DNA of 64,000 bases from DATAVB01 sp036267955 (GCA_036267955.1 DATAVB010000087.1:1-64000); one strand, 5' to 3'; counted from the first letter of the stretch, positions 1 through 8,678 are shown. The notes: generated from the sequence alone by a model not told the origin. Numbers and translations are program-made.

Positions 1-344
1 ACCCTGCCGATGGAGCTGGAGGAAGCGGCGCTGCTGGACGGCTGCGGCTGGGTGCATATCTGGCGCAGCATCTTCCTGCCGTTGTCCAAGCCTGTCATGG
101 CAGCCTGCTTCATCCTGACGTTTGTGCAGGCCTGGGGCGACTTCATCGGACCGCAACTGTTTCTGCGCAATGACACGACGACGCTCGCCGTCGCCGTGGC
201 CACCGACTACGTCGACTCGCAATCCACCACGATCAACCATCTGGTCGCGGCCGGTGCGCTGCTTTTCGCCGACCCGTGGTGATCATGTTCCTGTTGCTGC
301 AGCGCTATTTCGTTCAAGGCATAGCCACCGCCGGTATGAAATAG
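1..344 (+). pseudogene. Sugar ABC transporter permease, C-terminal part, frameshifted
   Basis: The reading frame is open from the window edge, so the gene starts outside. It encodes the C-terminal part of a MalG-type carbohydrate ABC permease. The cytoplasmic EAA loop is visible (ELEEAALLDGCGWVHIW followed by FLPLSKP), then a last membrane region. In frame the protein stops at 282 after LLFADPW. One extra G in the CCGTGG at about 275-280 would restore a normal end (ADPVVIMFLLLQRYF, then GIATAGMK) with a stop at 342-344, which is the usual tail of this family. So a single base is missing, by mutation or sequencing error. It is not part of the minus-strand sugar operon at 2.2-7.3 kb. Confidence 0.8.
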
Positions 345-433
345 CCCTGCGGCGAAACCCGTGCCCCACCAGCCGCTTAGTGCACGACCGGTGAGGCACG
401 GGTTTGACGTCCACTCAGGGGATGCTGGTCGAT

Positions 434-589
434 TTAGTACCAGTGACGGCGTCCGCCAAGCTCGCGACCGAGCGCTCCAGCGATAACCAGGGCGGCACCG
501 ATGACCAACACAATGATTCCCAGAGTCCAGATAATGGGTATCTTGGCAATGAAACCGATGATCAACAGAACGACGCCAAGCACAATCAC
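434..589 (-). CDS. Small membrane protein, DUF6131 family
   Basis: This 51-residue protein has two hydrophobic helices (VIVLGVVLLIIGFIA, then KIPIIWTLGIIVLVIG and a third hydrophobic stretch) and ends in GGRRHWY. That layout matches the actinobacterial DUF6131 family of tiny membrane proteins of unknown function. The GTG start at 589 is chosen because AGAGG lies six bases upstream; an upstream TTG would sit directly on the ribosome binding site. It stands alone, with the stress-type csbD gene on the other strand some 550 bases away. Function is unknown. Confidence 0.75.
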   Translation of the reverse strand: MIVLGVVLLIIGFIAKIPIIWTLGIIVLVIGAALVIAGALGRELGGRRHWY

Positions 590-1146
590 TGGCAACCTCT
601 TTTCGGATGGGCCGACCCCCGATTGGTCGGCGCAGCAGCACTAGGCTTTCCCCCTTGCCACCGATCCATGCCTGCGAATTCCACTAAACCTAATCTCCCC
701 CGGAAAATGTTGGCCAGGCGCGACGCAGCGAGGCATCAGTGGTGCCTTCGATCAACAAAGTCGGCCATACGTCACCAACCAGCCGGATCCATGCGGATCG
801 ATCCGTTCAGTCATCAGAACGACCGATGTCGCTATCCACGGCGATCGAATCGCGCAGTACCCGGCCCCGCCAGCCACCCCTTCCGATCAAAGCGCGCTTT
901 ACCCGGGGGGAAGGCGCTCTGAGGCGGGTAGAGCGCGCTTCGATCGGCGAGATCCGGGTGGTCGGGGTTCGGAGTTCGGGTGCCCAGGATCACCAGGACC
1001 GCTGGGCCCAGTAAATCTGTACTACCGACATATTGGATAGAAACGTGCCAGACACCTCGGAAACGCCACCGGCGAGGCGTACCCGACCGCCGTACGGGGT
1101 ATGGCCTTATCCGTATGGACACGTGCCCCAATGAAGGGACGACATC
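590..1146. other. Gene-free stretch with an inverted repeat
   Basis: I find no convincing gene in these 557 bases; the open frames here lack ribosome binding sites and family features. It holds the upstream regions of the divergent DUF6131 and csbD genes, plus the inverted repeat at 884-947 described separately. Confidence 0.6.
884..947. repeat. Inverted pair of GATC(A/G)AAGCGCGCTT near-palindromes
   Basis: Positions 884-904 read CGATCAAAGCGCGCTTTACC followed by C. Positions 926-946 carry the same 21 bases in inverted orientation with two mismatches (reverse complement CGATCGAAGCGCGCTCTACC plus C). The arms can fold into a long hairpin with a loop of about 20 bases. The same unit recurs four times at 30799-30941 and in degenerate form at 54337-54360. 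Role unknown; it could be a mobile small repeat, a structured RNA or a protein-binding site. Confidence 0.75.
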
Positions 1147-1320
1147 ATGAGCTTGGAAGACAAGATCAAGAATAAGGTTGAGCAGCTCACCGGCAAGGCC
1201 AAGGAGAAGACCGGCCAGGCAACCGACGACCGCGATCTCGAGGCCGAGGGCCAGGCCGACCAGGTGAGCGGCAATCTCAAGGACGCGGGCGAGAAGGTCA
1301 AGGACGCGTTCAAGGACTAG
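1147..1320 (+). CDS. CsbD family stress protein
   Basis: This 57-residue hydrophilic, highly charged protein contains the CsbD repeat pattern (KIKNKVEQLTGKAKEKTGQA, then AEGQADQVSGNLKDAGEKVK). CsbD proteins are small, abundant general-stress proteins of unknown biochemical function, controlled by SigB-type factors in other Gram-positive bacteria. The ATG start has AAGGGACG upstream. It is a single-gene unit ending in a strong hairpin at 1330-1365. Confidence 0.9.
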   Translation: MSLEDKIKNKVEQLTGKAKEKTGQATDDRDLEAEGQADQVSGNLKDAGEKVKDAFKD

Positions 1321-1329
1321 TCAGGCCAA

Positions 1330-1365
1330 CCGGTGCCCTCGTTCCGCCCGGAACGGGGGCACCGG
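1330..1365. terminator. Intrinsic terminator, probably bidirectional
   Basis: A long stem is visible: CCGGTGCCC and CGTTCC pair with GGAACG and GGGCACCGG around a short GC loop. It lies ten bases after the csbD stop and seven bases before the stop of the convergent MDMPI-family gene, so it can serve both strands. No U-run follows, as is common in actinobacteria. Confidence 0.8.
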
Positions 1366-1372
1366 TGTCTCA

Positions 1373-2134
1373 TCAGTAGCCGGCGAGCAACGCCTGCAGC
1401 CGAGCCAGCGCCGCCTGGTCGAGGTGGCTGTGGATGCGGCCGCGGTGATCGGGCCGGCGGCCCCAAATGAAGAGCGCGCGGGTGGCCGCGTCCAACTCCA
1501 CAAATGGCTCGTCAAGCTGGTCATCGGCCGCATGCAGGCGCGCCTGCCCGGACTCCACGACGACCCGCAGATCCGAACCGCCGGCCCGCAACCGTACGTG
1601 GAAATCTTCGTCCGGCGACGGATCGTTTTTCCGTCCACGCCGCAACAGGATCTCTCCCAGCACCCCCACCGCGTGCTCGGTCAGGTCCGGCTGGGCCAGC
1701 AGCCGGTCGCTCGTGTCGTCGTCGCCGACGAAATCCCAGCGGTGCATGGCGTATTCATTACGCATATGGGGCAGGAATTTCGCGACCGCCATGTGCCGCC
1801 CGGTCCACGGAATGACCGCCTCCGGCTCCGTTGCCAACACCTGGGCGAGAATCCGGCGCATCGAGGTGTCCTCGGCCTCGAGTCGGGCGACGAGCGTCCT
1901 GTCATCCAGCGCCTGGTAGGGCGCCTCACGCACCTCGAAGCTCAGGGTCTCGGGCACCGGCTGGCCGGCGAGATACGGCTCCAGGTGCCGGCTGATCTCC
2001 GCGGCGGTACCCGCCATATGGGCGGTCACCTCATGCGCAGTCCAACCGTCACAGGCGCTTACCATGCCCGGCGGCGTGGACTGGCGGGAGTCGAGAAACG
2101 CTTCTGCCTCAACACTTCTCTCGATCGTGTCCAT
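1373..2134 (-). CDS. Maleylpyruvate isomerase family mycothiol-dependent enzyme
   Basis: This 253-residue protein resembles the DinB-like, mycothiol-dependent maleylpyruvate isomerase N-terminal domain family. The N-terminal half carries the helix-bundle pattern (CDGWTAHEVTAHMAGTAAEI) with metal-binding-type histidines, including HMRNEYAMHRWDF at roughly residues 140-152. A C-terminal MDMPI-type domain follows. Members use mycothiol, the actinobacterial thiol, for isomerisation, detoxification or thiol-transfer reactions; the substrate cannot be told. The ATG at 2134 is the family-like start; the ribosome binding site is weak. The gene converges on csbD. Confidence 0.8.
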   Translation of the reverse strand: MDTIERSVEAEAFLDSRQSTPPGMVSACDGWTAHEVTAHMAGTAAEISRHLEPYLAGQPVPETLSFEVREAPYQALDDRTLVARLEAEDTSMRRILAQVLATEPEAVIPWTGRHMAVAKFLPHMRNEYAMHRWDFVGDDDTSDRLLAQPDLTEHAVGVLGEILLRRGRKNDPSPDEDFHVRLRAGGSDLRVVVESGQARLHAADDQLDEPFVELDAATRALFIWGRRPDHRGRIHSHLDQAALARLQALLAGY

Positions 2135-2186
2135 GTAGGTCACGGTAGGACGGCAACCCTTCGGCCGCGACCGAAGTGGCGTGGCG

Positions 2187-2235
2187 GTAGATCCGGTTTG
2201 ATCATGGGGTAGGAAGGTGTCGTGGCCAGTAACGT
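2187..2235 (+). repeat. Truncated copy of the patatin gene's upstream region and start
   Basis: This stretch closely matches 8645-8692, the leader and first codons of the patatin gene. Shared blocks are GTAGATCCGGTTT, ATCA, GGGGTAGG, then a GTG followed by GCCAG and AACG. After about five codons the similarity ends and the minus-strand sugar operon begins. It looks like the stub of a second, mostly deleted patatin-type gene. Confidence 0.55.
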
Positions 2236-2256
2236 ACGGCTCCCGCTGGCCCGTTC

Positions 2257-3174
2257 TCACCCTTTGATGGCGCCGCCGAGGCCGGGTCCGCGGAGGAACG
2301 AACGCTGGAAAACAAGGAATCCGATGATCGGTACGACGGTAGCGATGAACAGCGCCGCCATGAACACACCCAGATCGGTCTGCGGAGCGATAGTCGGTAG
2401 CCGCACCGAGAGCGGTTGTTTGTCGGGATTGGTCAGCACCAGGAGCGGCCACAAAAAGTCCTTCCAGGACGCCAGGATCGCGAAGACCGAAACAACGCCG
2501 AGAATAGGGCGCGACATCGGCAGCACAACCGATCCGAAAAGCCGGAGTGGACCCGCGCCGTCGACCCGAGCCGCCTCGAAGATTTCCCTGGGCAGACTGT
2601 CGAAGAACCGTTTCATCAGCACGACGTTGAACGCACTCGCCCCAGCGGGAAGCCAGATCGCCCAATAGCTGTCGATGAACGAATGGTGAATCAACGGCGG
2701 GTGGACGATCTCCACGTAGAGCGGGACGAGCAGCACCACGACCGGCACAAAGAGAGTGGTCAGCAAGAGCGCCGTCAACACCTTTGCGTATTTCGGCCGC
2801 AACACCGCCAGGGCGAATCCACCCGTCGTGGCCACCACGATCTGCGAGAGCCATGACCCCGCCGCGAGCAGCACGGTGTTCCAGAAATAGTGCCCCACCT
2901 GCACCGTCGACCACGCGTTCTGCACATTGGACCAGGCCGGGCCGTGGGGAAAGACCGCGATGGGGTGTGACAGCGTGTCGCGGGTGGGCGAGATCGCGGA
3001 TTTGGCGAGCCATAGGATCGGACCCAGACCGAAGACGACGAGGCAGAGCAGCAGCAGTCCCTGCAGTGATCCCATTCCGAAGCGCATGCGGGGCCGGCGC
3101 CATTCGGCAGCGGAGATCAACGCCTGCTGGACCGGTGCGGAGGTCGGCCCCGTCGGGCGGTCGGGATCGGTCAT
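2257..3174 (-). CDS. Carbohydrate ABC transporter permease, MalG type
   Basis: Inner-membrane permease of 305 residues with about six membrane segments. The EAA loop is present (DSLPREIFEAARVDGAGPLR, then VVLPMSRPILGV), the site that contacts the ATPase. The C-terminal tail RSFLRGPGLGGAIKG is typical of MalG partners. Its ATG overlaps the TGA of the preceding permease by four bases, so the two are translationally coupled. No ATPase gene is in the operon; as in many actinobacteria a shared MsiK-type ATPase elsewhere probably energises it. Confidence 0.9.
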   Translation of the reverse strand: MTDPDRPTGPTSAPVQQALISAAEWRRPRMRFGMGSLQGLLLLCLVVFGLGPILWLAKSAISPTRDTLSHPIAVFPHGPAWSNVQNAWSTVQVGHYFWNTVLLAAGSWLSQIVVATTGGFALAVLRPKYAKVLTALLLTTLFVPVVVLLVPLYVEIVHPPLIHHSFIDSYWAIWLPAGASAFNVVLMKRFFDSLPREIFEAARVDGAGPLRLFGSVVLPMSRPILGVVSVFAILASWKDFLWPLLVLTNPDKQPLSVRLPTIAPQTDLGVFMAALFIATVVPIIGFLVFQRSFLRGPGLGGAIKG

Positions 3175-4136
3175 GAGGTGCTCCAGGAACGGGTCGCGCG
3201 CAGATAGACCGCGGATATCACGGCGAGGAAGGCCGCCAACATGAGACTGAGCGCGGTGGCGCTGCCGTAGTCGCCGCCGAGACTGTTGCTGAAGGCGTAG
3301 TTGAAGATGAGCAGCAGAATCGTCATTGTCGAATTCGTCGGACCGCCGCCGGTGAACAGATACGGCTCGAGGAACAGTTGCGCGGTGCCGATGATCTGCA
3401 AGATGAGGGTCAGCAGGATGATGCCCCGCAGTTGCGGCAAAGTGATGTGCCAGATCTTGTTCCACAACGAGGATCCGTCGACCGCGGCGGCCTCGTAGAG
3501 TTCGCGGTTCACGCCGGTCAGCGCGGCCAGATAGATGATGACGGTGGCTCCGGCATTCGCCCAGGTCGATTCCAGGACAAGCGACGGCAGCGCCGTATGG
3601 GGCGATTGGAGCCATTGGTACGGGCCGAGATGGATCCAGGCCAGGACGGTGTTGAACAGACCCGTCGGGCTCGCGTCGTAGAAGGTCTTCCATAGCAGTA
3701 CCGCCACCACCGGAGGCACCACGACCGGTAGGTACGCCAATGCGCTGTACAGGCCGCGGAACCGGCGTGCCTCACTCATCAGGACGGCGGCGACAAGCGG
3801 GATCGGATATCCGAAAAGCAGCGCCAACAGCATGAACTCGCCGGTGTTCTTGACCGCGGTCAGGAACAGCGGGTCGTGTAGCACCACGTTGTAATTGCTG
3901 AGCCCCACCCAGGTCGCGGGCTGCAGCGGTCTGGTCTGCTGCAGCGACATCACGACCGTACGAATGATCGGGTACCAGGAAAAGGCACTGAAGACGATGA
4001 GCATCGGCAGCAGGAAAAGCAGTGTCGTGAATCCCCCACCACGGAACCATGTCAGCGGTGTTCGCCGACTTCTGCGGCCGACGACGCCCGGCGCACGCTT
4101 GCTCATAAACACGAGTTCTTCTCCCTGTACCACCAT
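3171..4136 (-). CDS. Carbohydrate ABC transporter permease, MalF type
   Basis: A 321-residue inner-membrane permease, partner of the MalG-type protein that follows. The first membrane segment is at about residues 35-60 (TTLLFLLPMLIVFSAFSWYP) and the EAA loop is at NRELYEAAAVDGSSLWNKI with ITLPQLR. The ATG at 4136 is chosen because GGAGG lies seven bases upstream; internal GTG and ATG codons nearby are weaker. It lies 67 bases after the binding-protein gene and overlaps the next permease, so it is inside the operon. Confidence 0.9.
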   Translation of the reverse strand: MVVQGEELVFMSKRAPGVVGRRSRRTPLTWFRGGGFTTLLFLLPMLIVFSAFSWYPIIRTVVMSLQQTRPLQPATWVGLSNYNVVLHDPLFLTAVKNTGEFMLLALLFGYPIPLVAAVLMSEARRFRGLYSALAYLPVVVPPVVAVLLWKTFYDASPTGLFNTVLAWIHLGPYQWLQSPHTALPSLVLESTWANAGATVIIYLAALTGVNRELYEAAAVDGSSLWNKIWHITLPQLRGIILLTLILQIIGTAQLFLEPYLFTGGGPTNSTMTILLLIFNYAFSNSLGGDYGSATALSLMLAAFLAVISAVYLRATRSWSTS

Positions 4137-4203
4137 CCAGATCCTCCGGGTTCGACGGCACCGGCCGGGAACCGCGACCGCGGTTCCCGACCGGCTGCTG
4201 CGA

Positions 4204-5598
4204 TCACTTGCCGCGGCTGATCAACTCCTGCGCGGAGCTGTTTGCGGTCTTGAGCAACGCGCCGATGTCGGCGTTCCTGTTGGTCAGGACCGCCTGCACG
4301 ACGGCGTCCAGACAGTGGTAGACGCTCTGTGTCGATGCCTCGGGTTCCGGGATCAGCGTCTGACTGAAGATGTTCTTGGTGAACGGCGTCATCTGTGCGG
4401 ACGGGACATTGATATAGCTTTTGATCCAGGTGTTGGCCAGGTCGTACTGCACCTGGTTGAAGACGGGCAGGGCCGGCACGCCCACCGGCTGCTTCGATGC
4501 GGTCAGGGTTTTCGCGTTCCGGACCGCCTGTTGTTTGTTGATAAGCGGCTGCTCGTAGTAGAAGTCCATCCATTTCATCGCTGCGGCCTTGGCGTCGACT
4601 GATGCGTCCGGACGGACGACGGCGAGGGTGCCGCCGCCGAGCACACCGGCCTGCTGACTGTCGGCAAGTGGCAGGGTCGTCACGCCGTAAATCGTGGGAT
4701 CCAGCTTGTCGGCCTGTACGAGGTTGGTGTAGACGTCCGAGCCGCTGACATACATTCCGACATTGCCCGCGGCGTACGCCTGGTTGATGTCACTCCACGC
4801 GAGATTGAAATTCGAGCCCATCGAGTTGTCATTCCAGCGCATCTTCTTGAGCATCTGCAGAGCCTGGGTGGTCTGCGGATTGTCCAGCGTCGCCTTGGCG
4901 CTCGTCCCGGTCCCGGTCTCGATGCGGCCGCCGAGCGCGTAGGTGAGTGTCGTCAGAATCCAGCCGGCACTGTTGTCGGACGCGCTCATTTCGACATAAC
5001 CGGGCTTCCCGGTCTTGGCCGTAATCTTCTTGGCATCCGCCTGGACCTCCGGCCATGTTGTCGGCGGCTTGTCCGGGTCGAGCCCGGCCTTGGTGAACAG
5101 GGACCGGTTGTAGTGCAACGCGTTTGCGTAGGCCGCGGTCGGCAGGGCGAAGATCTTGCCCTTGGAATCCGTCGCCTCAGCGATCACCGCCGGGTTGAAC
5201 TTGTTTCCGTACGGCAGCGCCTTGACCAGGCCGGTCAGATCGGCGACCTCACCGGCCTCCCCTAGCGCCCTGCCGTCGGTGAAGGGCACCGTGAACACGG
5301 TGGGCAACGTCCCGGCGGCCAGCTTGGCTGCGAACGTCGGCCCGGTCCACTGATACTGGGTCGGCTTCACGGTGATGTACGGATAGTCTTTGTGGAACTC
5401 GGCCACCTGGTCGTTGAACTGCTTGAAGGCGGCCTTGGTGCTGCCCGGAATCAGCGACACGACGCTGATCGTGATCGGTTTGGTCGACGGCTTCTCATCG
5501 GCGCTGCTCGACCTGGTCGGGCTCGAGCTGCCACAGGCAGCAAGAAGGCTCGCCGCTGTCGCCGCAGCCACCGCCATTCCGGCGTACTTCAATTTCAT
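4204..5598 (-). CDS. Extracellular sugar-binding lipoprotein of ABC transporter
   Basis: A 464-residue solute-binding protein of the MalE/UgpB type. The signal peptide ends in the lipobox LLAAC (Cys at residue 21), so the mature protein is lipid-anchored outside the membrane. A serine-rich linker follows, then the two-lobed binding fold (PITISVVSLIPGSTKAAFKQ onward, with AAGTLPTVF and AMKWMDF). The ATG overlaps the TGA of the upstream glucosidase and AAGGAG precedes it. It delivers a glucoside or oligosaccharide to the permease pair encoded next. Confidence 0.92.
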   Translation of the reverse strand: MKLKYAGMAVAAATAASLLAACGSSSPTRSSSADEKPSTKPITISVVSLIPGSTKAAFKQFNDQVAEFHKDYPYITVKPTQYQWTGPTFAAKLAAGTLPTVFTVPFTDGRALGEAGEVADLTGLVKALPYGNKFNPAVIAEATDSKGKIFALPTAAYANALHYNRSLFTKAGLDPDKPPTTWPEVQADAKKITAKTGKPGYVEMSASDNSAGWILTTLTYALGGRIETGTGTSAKATLDNPQTTQALQMLKKMRWNDNSMGSNFNLAWSDINQAYAAGNVGMYVSGSDVYTNLVQADKLDPTIYGVTTLPLADSQQAGVLGGGTLAVVRPDASVDAKAAAMKWMDFYYEQPLINKQQAVRNAKTLTASKQPVGVPALPVFNQVQYDLANTWIKSYINVPSAQMTPFTKNIFSQTLIPEPEASTQSVYHCLDAVVQAVLTNRNADIGALLKTANSSAQELISRGK

Positions 5599-7280
5599 CG
5601 GGACTCCTTCTCGACGGGACTTGGAGACTTTTCTCGAGACAGCCGAAGCCAGGCGGTTGTGTCGACGGGAAGCTGGCCCTCTTCGAGCGGCCCGCTGGCG
5701 AGCAGTACGTCCGCGTCCGCCGGCAATGCGACCCGATCCGGGCCGAAATTCACGATGCAGGTGATATCCGTGCCCCGGTCGAACGCGAGCACCGTCGGCT
5801 CAGCGGGCAACCAGCGCAGCGGCCCGCCGCCGAGGCCCGCCTCGGCCCGTCGGATCCGGATCGCGTCGCGATACAGCCGCAGAGTCGACCCGGGCGCGGC
5901 GGTCTGGGCGGCGACGGTAAGTCCGGACCAGTCCGCCGGTTGATCAAGCCAAGGTTGTTGCGCGCTATCCGGTGGGCTGAATCCGTACGGCGGGGCGGCA
6001 TCCGACCAGGGCAACGGCACGCGGCAGCCATCCCGACCGGGGTCCAGGCCACCGGACCGGAAAAACATCGGGTCCTGCCGTCTGTCGGCCGGGATGTCCT
6101 CCACCTCCGGCAGTCCTAATTCCTCACCCTGATAGATGTAGACCGAGCCGGGCAGCGCCAGCGCCAACAACGCGCCCGCTCGGGCTCGCCGCCGGCCCAG
6201 CGCAGGGTCGGTCGGTGTTCCTTCCCGCTTTGTCGCGAACGAGAACGAACTGTCGGCGCGGCCATACCTGGTAACCGGTCGGGTTACGTCGTGGTTGGAC
6301 AGCACCCAGGTCGCGGGCGCATCCACCGGGGCGTGCACCTGCAGCGTCGTATCGATCGAGGCGCGCATCCGGCCCGCGTCCCAGGGGCAGGCCAGGAAAT
6401 CGAAATTGAAGGCGGTATGCAGTTCGTCCGGACGCAGGTATCGGGCAAACCGCTGCGCGTCGGGCAACCAGACCTCGCCGACCAGCAGCCGCGGTTGCTC
6501 GTACGAGTCGGCGACGGCCCGCCAGGTCCGGTAGATCTCGTGCAGTGGATCCCGGTCGGTGAATGGATGCTGGTCCCTCCGGATTGGGTCTACATCGGCG
6601 AGGGTCGGATCTTTGACCAGCAGGGCCGCTGAATCGATGCGGATTCCGGCGACCTGCCGGTCGAACCAGAACCGGAGCACATCCTCGTGTTCGCGCCGGA
6701 CCTCGGGATTGTTCCAGTTGAGGTCCGGTTGCTCGGGCGTGAACAGGTGCAGGTACCACTCGCCGGGCGAACCGTCCGCATTCTTGAGTCGGCTCCAGGC
6801 CGGCCCACCGAAGATCGATTGCCAGCCGTTCGGCGGCAGTTCACCGTTCCGGCCGGCGCCGGGATGAAACCAGAATCGTGCCCGTTCGGGCGATCCGGGC
6901 GGTGCGAGGAGCGCGGCCCGGAACCAGGCGTGCTGCTCGGAGACGTGGTTGGGGACAATGTCGACGATGCTGCGAATACCCAGCTCTCGGGCATCGGCGA
7001 TGAGCGACTCCGCCTCGGCGAGCGCGCCGAATTGCGGATCGATGGCTCGGTAATCGGCGACGTCGTAGCCGCTGTCCGCCTTCGGCGACGGGTACCACGG
7101 GCTGAACCACAGGGCGTCGACCCCCAGATCCCGCAGGTAGGGCAATCGCGCGCGGACCCCGGCCAGATCCCCGACACCGTCGCCGTTCGCGTCGGCGAAG
7201 CTGCGGACGTAGATCTGATAGATGACCGCCTCGCGCCACCACTCCGGGCCCGTCGGGTCAGGGTTGCGTCGTACCGCCAC
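5595..7280 (-). CDS. GH13 alpha-glucosidase / oligo-1,6-glucosidase
   Basis: A 561-residue cytoplasmic GH13 enzyme that hydrolyses alpha-glucosides. The N-terminal signature WWREAVIYQIYVRSF is typical of the oligo-1,6-glucosidase/trehalulose-type subfamilies. The nucleophile Asp216 lies in GIRIDSAALL, the acid/base Glu269 in LLVGEVWL and the third Asp331 in LSNHDVTRP. The calcium-type loop ANGDGVGDLAG is at 31-41. The GTG start has GGAGG upstream. It is the first gene of the sugar operon and overlaps the binding-protein gene by one codon's bases, so transport and hydrolysis are co-expressed under the adjacent LacI regulator. Confidence 0.92.
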   Translation of the reverse strand: MAVRRNPDPTGPEWWREAVIYQIYVRSFADANGDGVGDLAGVRARLPYLRDLGVDALWFSPWYPSPKADSGYDVADYRAIDPQFGALAEAESLIADARELGIRSIVDIVPNHVSEQHAWFRAALLAPPGSPERARFWFHPGAGRNGELPPNGWQSIFGGPAWSRLKNADGSPGEWYLHLFTPEQPDLNWNNPEVRREHEDVLRFWFDRQVAGIRIDSAALLVKDPTLADVDPIRRDQHPFTDRDPLHEIYRTWRAVADSYEQPRLLVGEVWLPDAQRFARYLRPDELHTAFNFDFLACPWDAGRMRASIDTTLQVHAPVDAPATWVLSNHDVTRPVTRYGRADSSFSFATKREGTPTDPALGRRRARAGALLALALPGSVYIYQGEELGLPEVEDIPADRRQDPMFFRSGGLDPGRDGCRVPLPWSDAAPPYGFSPPDSAQQPWLDQPADWSGLTVAAQTAAPGSTLRLYRDAIRIRRAEAGLGGGPLRWLPAEPTVLAFDRGTDITCIVNFGPDRVALPADADVLLASGPLEEGQLPVDTTAWLRLSREKSPSPVEKESR

Positions 7281-7538
7281 CGCGGCCTCCTTCCCAGTGA
7301 GTGCGCAGCCACGCTCAGCCGCTGCCGGCTGGGTTATCGGGTCTCTGTCATTTCAGACGGCTGTCTGCTAATTCGTGACTGAGAGACTACGCATCACGAA
7401 CGATGTAATGCAAGGATTGAATTTTCTGATGCAGGTTTGTTACTAGGAATCCGCAGACAGTCGACTGGGCGCGCGCCGGGGGCGTCACGGAGAGGACGTT
7501 GCCGGGAATTGCCGAATTGCCGGACCTGAACGGGCCGG
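7281..7538 (-). promoter_or_regulatory. Promoter region of the glucosidase/sugar-importer operon
   Basis: This gap lies between the LacI stop and the glucosidase start and must hold the operon promoter. Half-sites TGCAAG (7409-7414) and TGCAGG (7430-7435) resemble the TGCAA/TTGCA arms seen upstream of the lacI-type gene, so this may be the regulator's target. The match is weak and the exact site is uncertain. Confidence 0.35.
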
Positions 7539-8561
7539 CTACGCCCTGGTCGCTTCCCGCGTCGGCGCTGGACCGGTCGAGCCACGCACCACAAGCTCCG
7601 GCTCGAAGGACAGCTCGTCGGCGGCGACCGTGGCGCCCTCGATCTGCCCGACCAGCATGGCCACCGCCGCCCGGCCGATCGCCTCGATGGGCTGGCGAAC
7701 CGTGGTGAGTGCCGGATCCATACAGCTCATGAACGTCGAGTCGTCGAAGCCGACCACCGAGACGTCGTGCGGGACGGACAGGCCCGCCCGGCGCACCGCG
7801 CGGACGGCGCCGAGCGCCAGGGGGTCGCTGGCGCAGATGATGCCGGTCGCACCGTGCTCCAGGAGCCGGTTGGCCGCGGCCTGCCCGCCCTCGATGGAGA
7901 ACATGGTGCGCTCGATCAGCCGATGATCGGGGCGGCGGCCGACCCGCTCGGCCGCAGCCTCGAACGCAGCCTGCTTGCGTAGCGACGGGACGTGATCGGA
8001 CGGGCCCAGTATGAGCGAGATGCGTTCGTGCCCGAGCGAGACCAGGTGGCCGAATGCCTGCTCGATCGCCACCGTGTCATCGGTCGAGACACGCGGAAAG
8101 TCCAGGTGCTCGACGGCGGCATTCACCAGGACGACGGGCAGGTGCAGCTTCAGCAGGCGCTTGTAGTGGTCGTGCGGCGCATCCACTTCAGCGAACTGCC
8201 CGCCGGCGAAAACCATGCCGGAGACCTGGCGCTCGAGCAGCATTTCGACGTATTCGGTCTCCGACAGGCCGCCGGTGCGGGTGCACAGCACGGCGTTGAA
8301 GCCGCGCTGGGCCAGCGCTCCGCCGACCACCTCCGCGAGTGCCGGGAAGATCGGGTTCTGTAACTCCGGCAGGATCAGGCCAACCATCCGGGCCCGGCTG
8401 CCGCGCAGCTGCGTCGGCCGTTCGTAACCCAGGACGTCGAGGACGGTGAGCACCGTGGCACGCGTGGCGTCGGAGATGCCCGGCTTGCCGTTGAGAACGC
8501 GACTAACGGTCGCTTCACTGACGCCAGCCTTTTCGGCTACTTCCGCAAGTCGACGGACCAT
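7539..8561 (-). CDS. LacI family transcriptional regulator
   Basis: A 340-residue repressor. The N-terminal LacI helix-turn-helix is clear (RLAEVAEKAGVSEATVSRVL then NGKPGIS, residues 4-30). It is followed by the periplasmic-binding-protein-like sensor domain (MVGLILPELQNPIFPALAEV, IICASDPLALGAVRA, VPHDVSVVGFDDS). It sits directly upstream of the glucosidase/sugar ABC operon on the same strand, so it most likely represses that operon until the imported sugar binds. The ATG at 8561 begins the usual family N-terminus; an in-frame ATG at 8579 is possible. A TGCAA/TTGCA inverted repeat just upstream suggests autoregulation. Confidence 0.9.
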   Translation of the reverse strand: MVRRLAEVAEKAGVSEATVSRVLNGKPGISDATRATVLTVLDVLGYERPTQLRGSRARMVGLILPELQNPIFPALAEVVGGALAQRGFNAVLCTRTGGLSETEYVEMLLERQVSGMVFAGGQFAEVDAPHDHYKRLLKLHLPVVLVNAAVEHLDFPRVSTDDTVAIEQAFGHLVSLGHERISLILGPSDHVPSLRKQAAFEAAAERVGRRPDHRLIERTMFSIEGGQAAANRLLEHGATGIICASDPLALGAVRAVRRAGLSVPHDVSVVGFDDSTFMSCMDPALTTVRQPIEAIGRAAVAMLVGQIEGATVAADELSFEPELVVRGSTGPAPTREATRA

Positions 8562-8584
8562 CCTGCAAGCATAGAGCATTACTG

Positions 8585-8599
8585 TGCAAACTACTTGCA
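8585..8599. promoter_or_regulatory. Candidate LacI-type operator
   Basis: The inverted repeat TGCAA-N5-TTGCA lies 24 bases before the regulator's ATG, where LacI-family proteins often bind to autoregulate. A further TGCAAG/CTTGCAG pair surrounds it. This is pattern-based inference only. Confidence 0.45.
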
Positions 8600-8678
8600 G
8601 GCGGGCCTGGCGTCCCGGATCGTCGGCAACCGAACCGGTGCGAGGTAGATCCGGTTTATCACGGGGTAGGGAGATGCG

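Noticed and set aside
990..1146. SigB/SigF-type promoter of csbD
   Set aside because: GGGGTAT is visible near 1100, but no GTTT-type -35 element at the right spacing was found.
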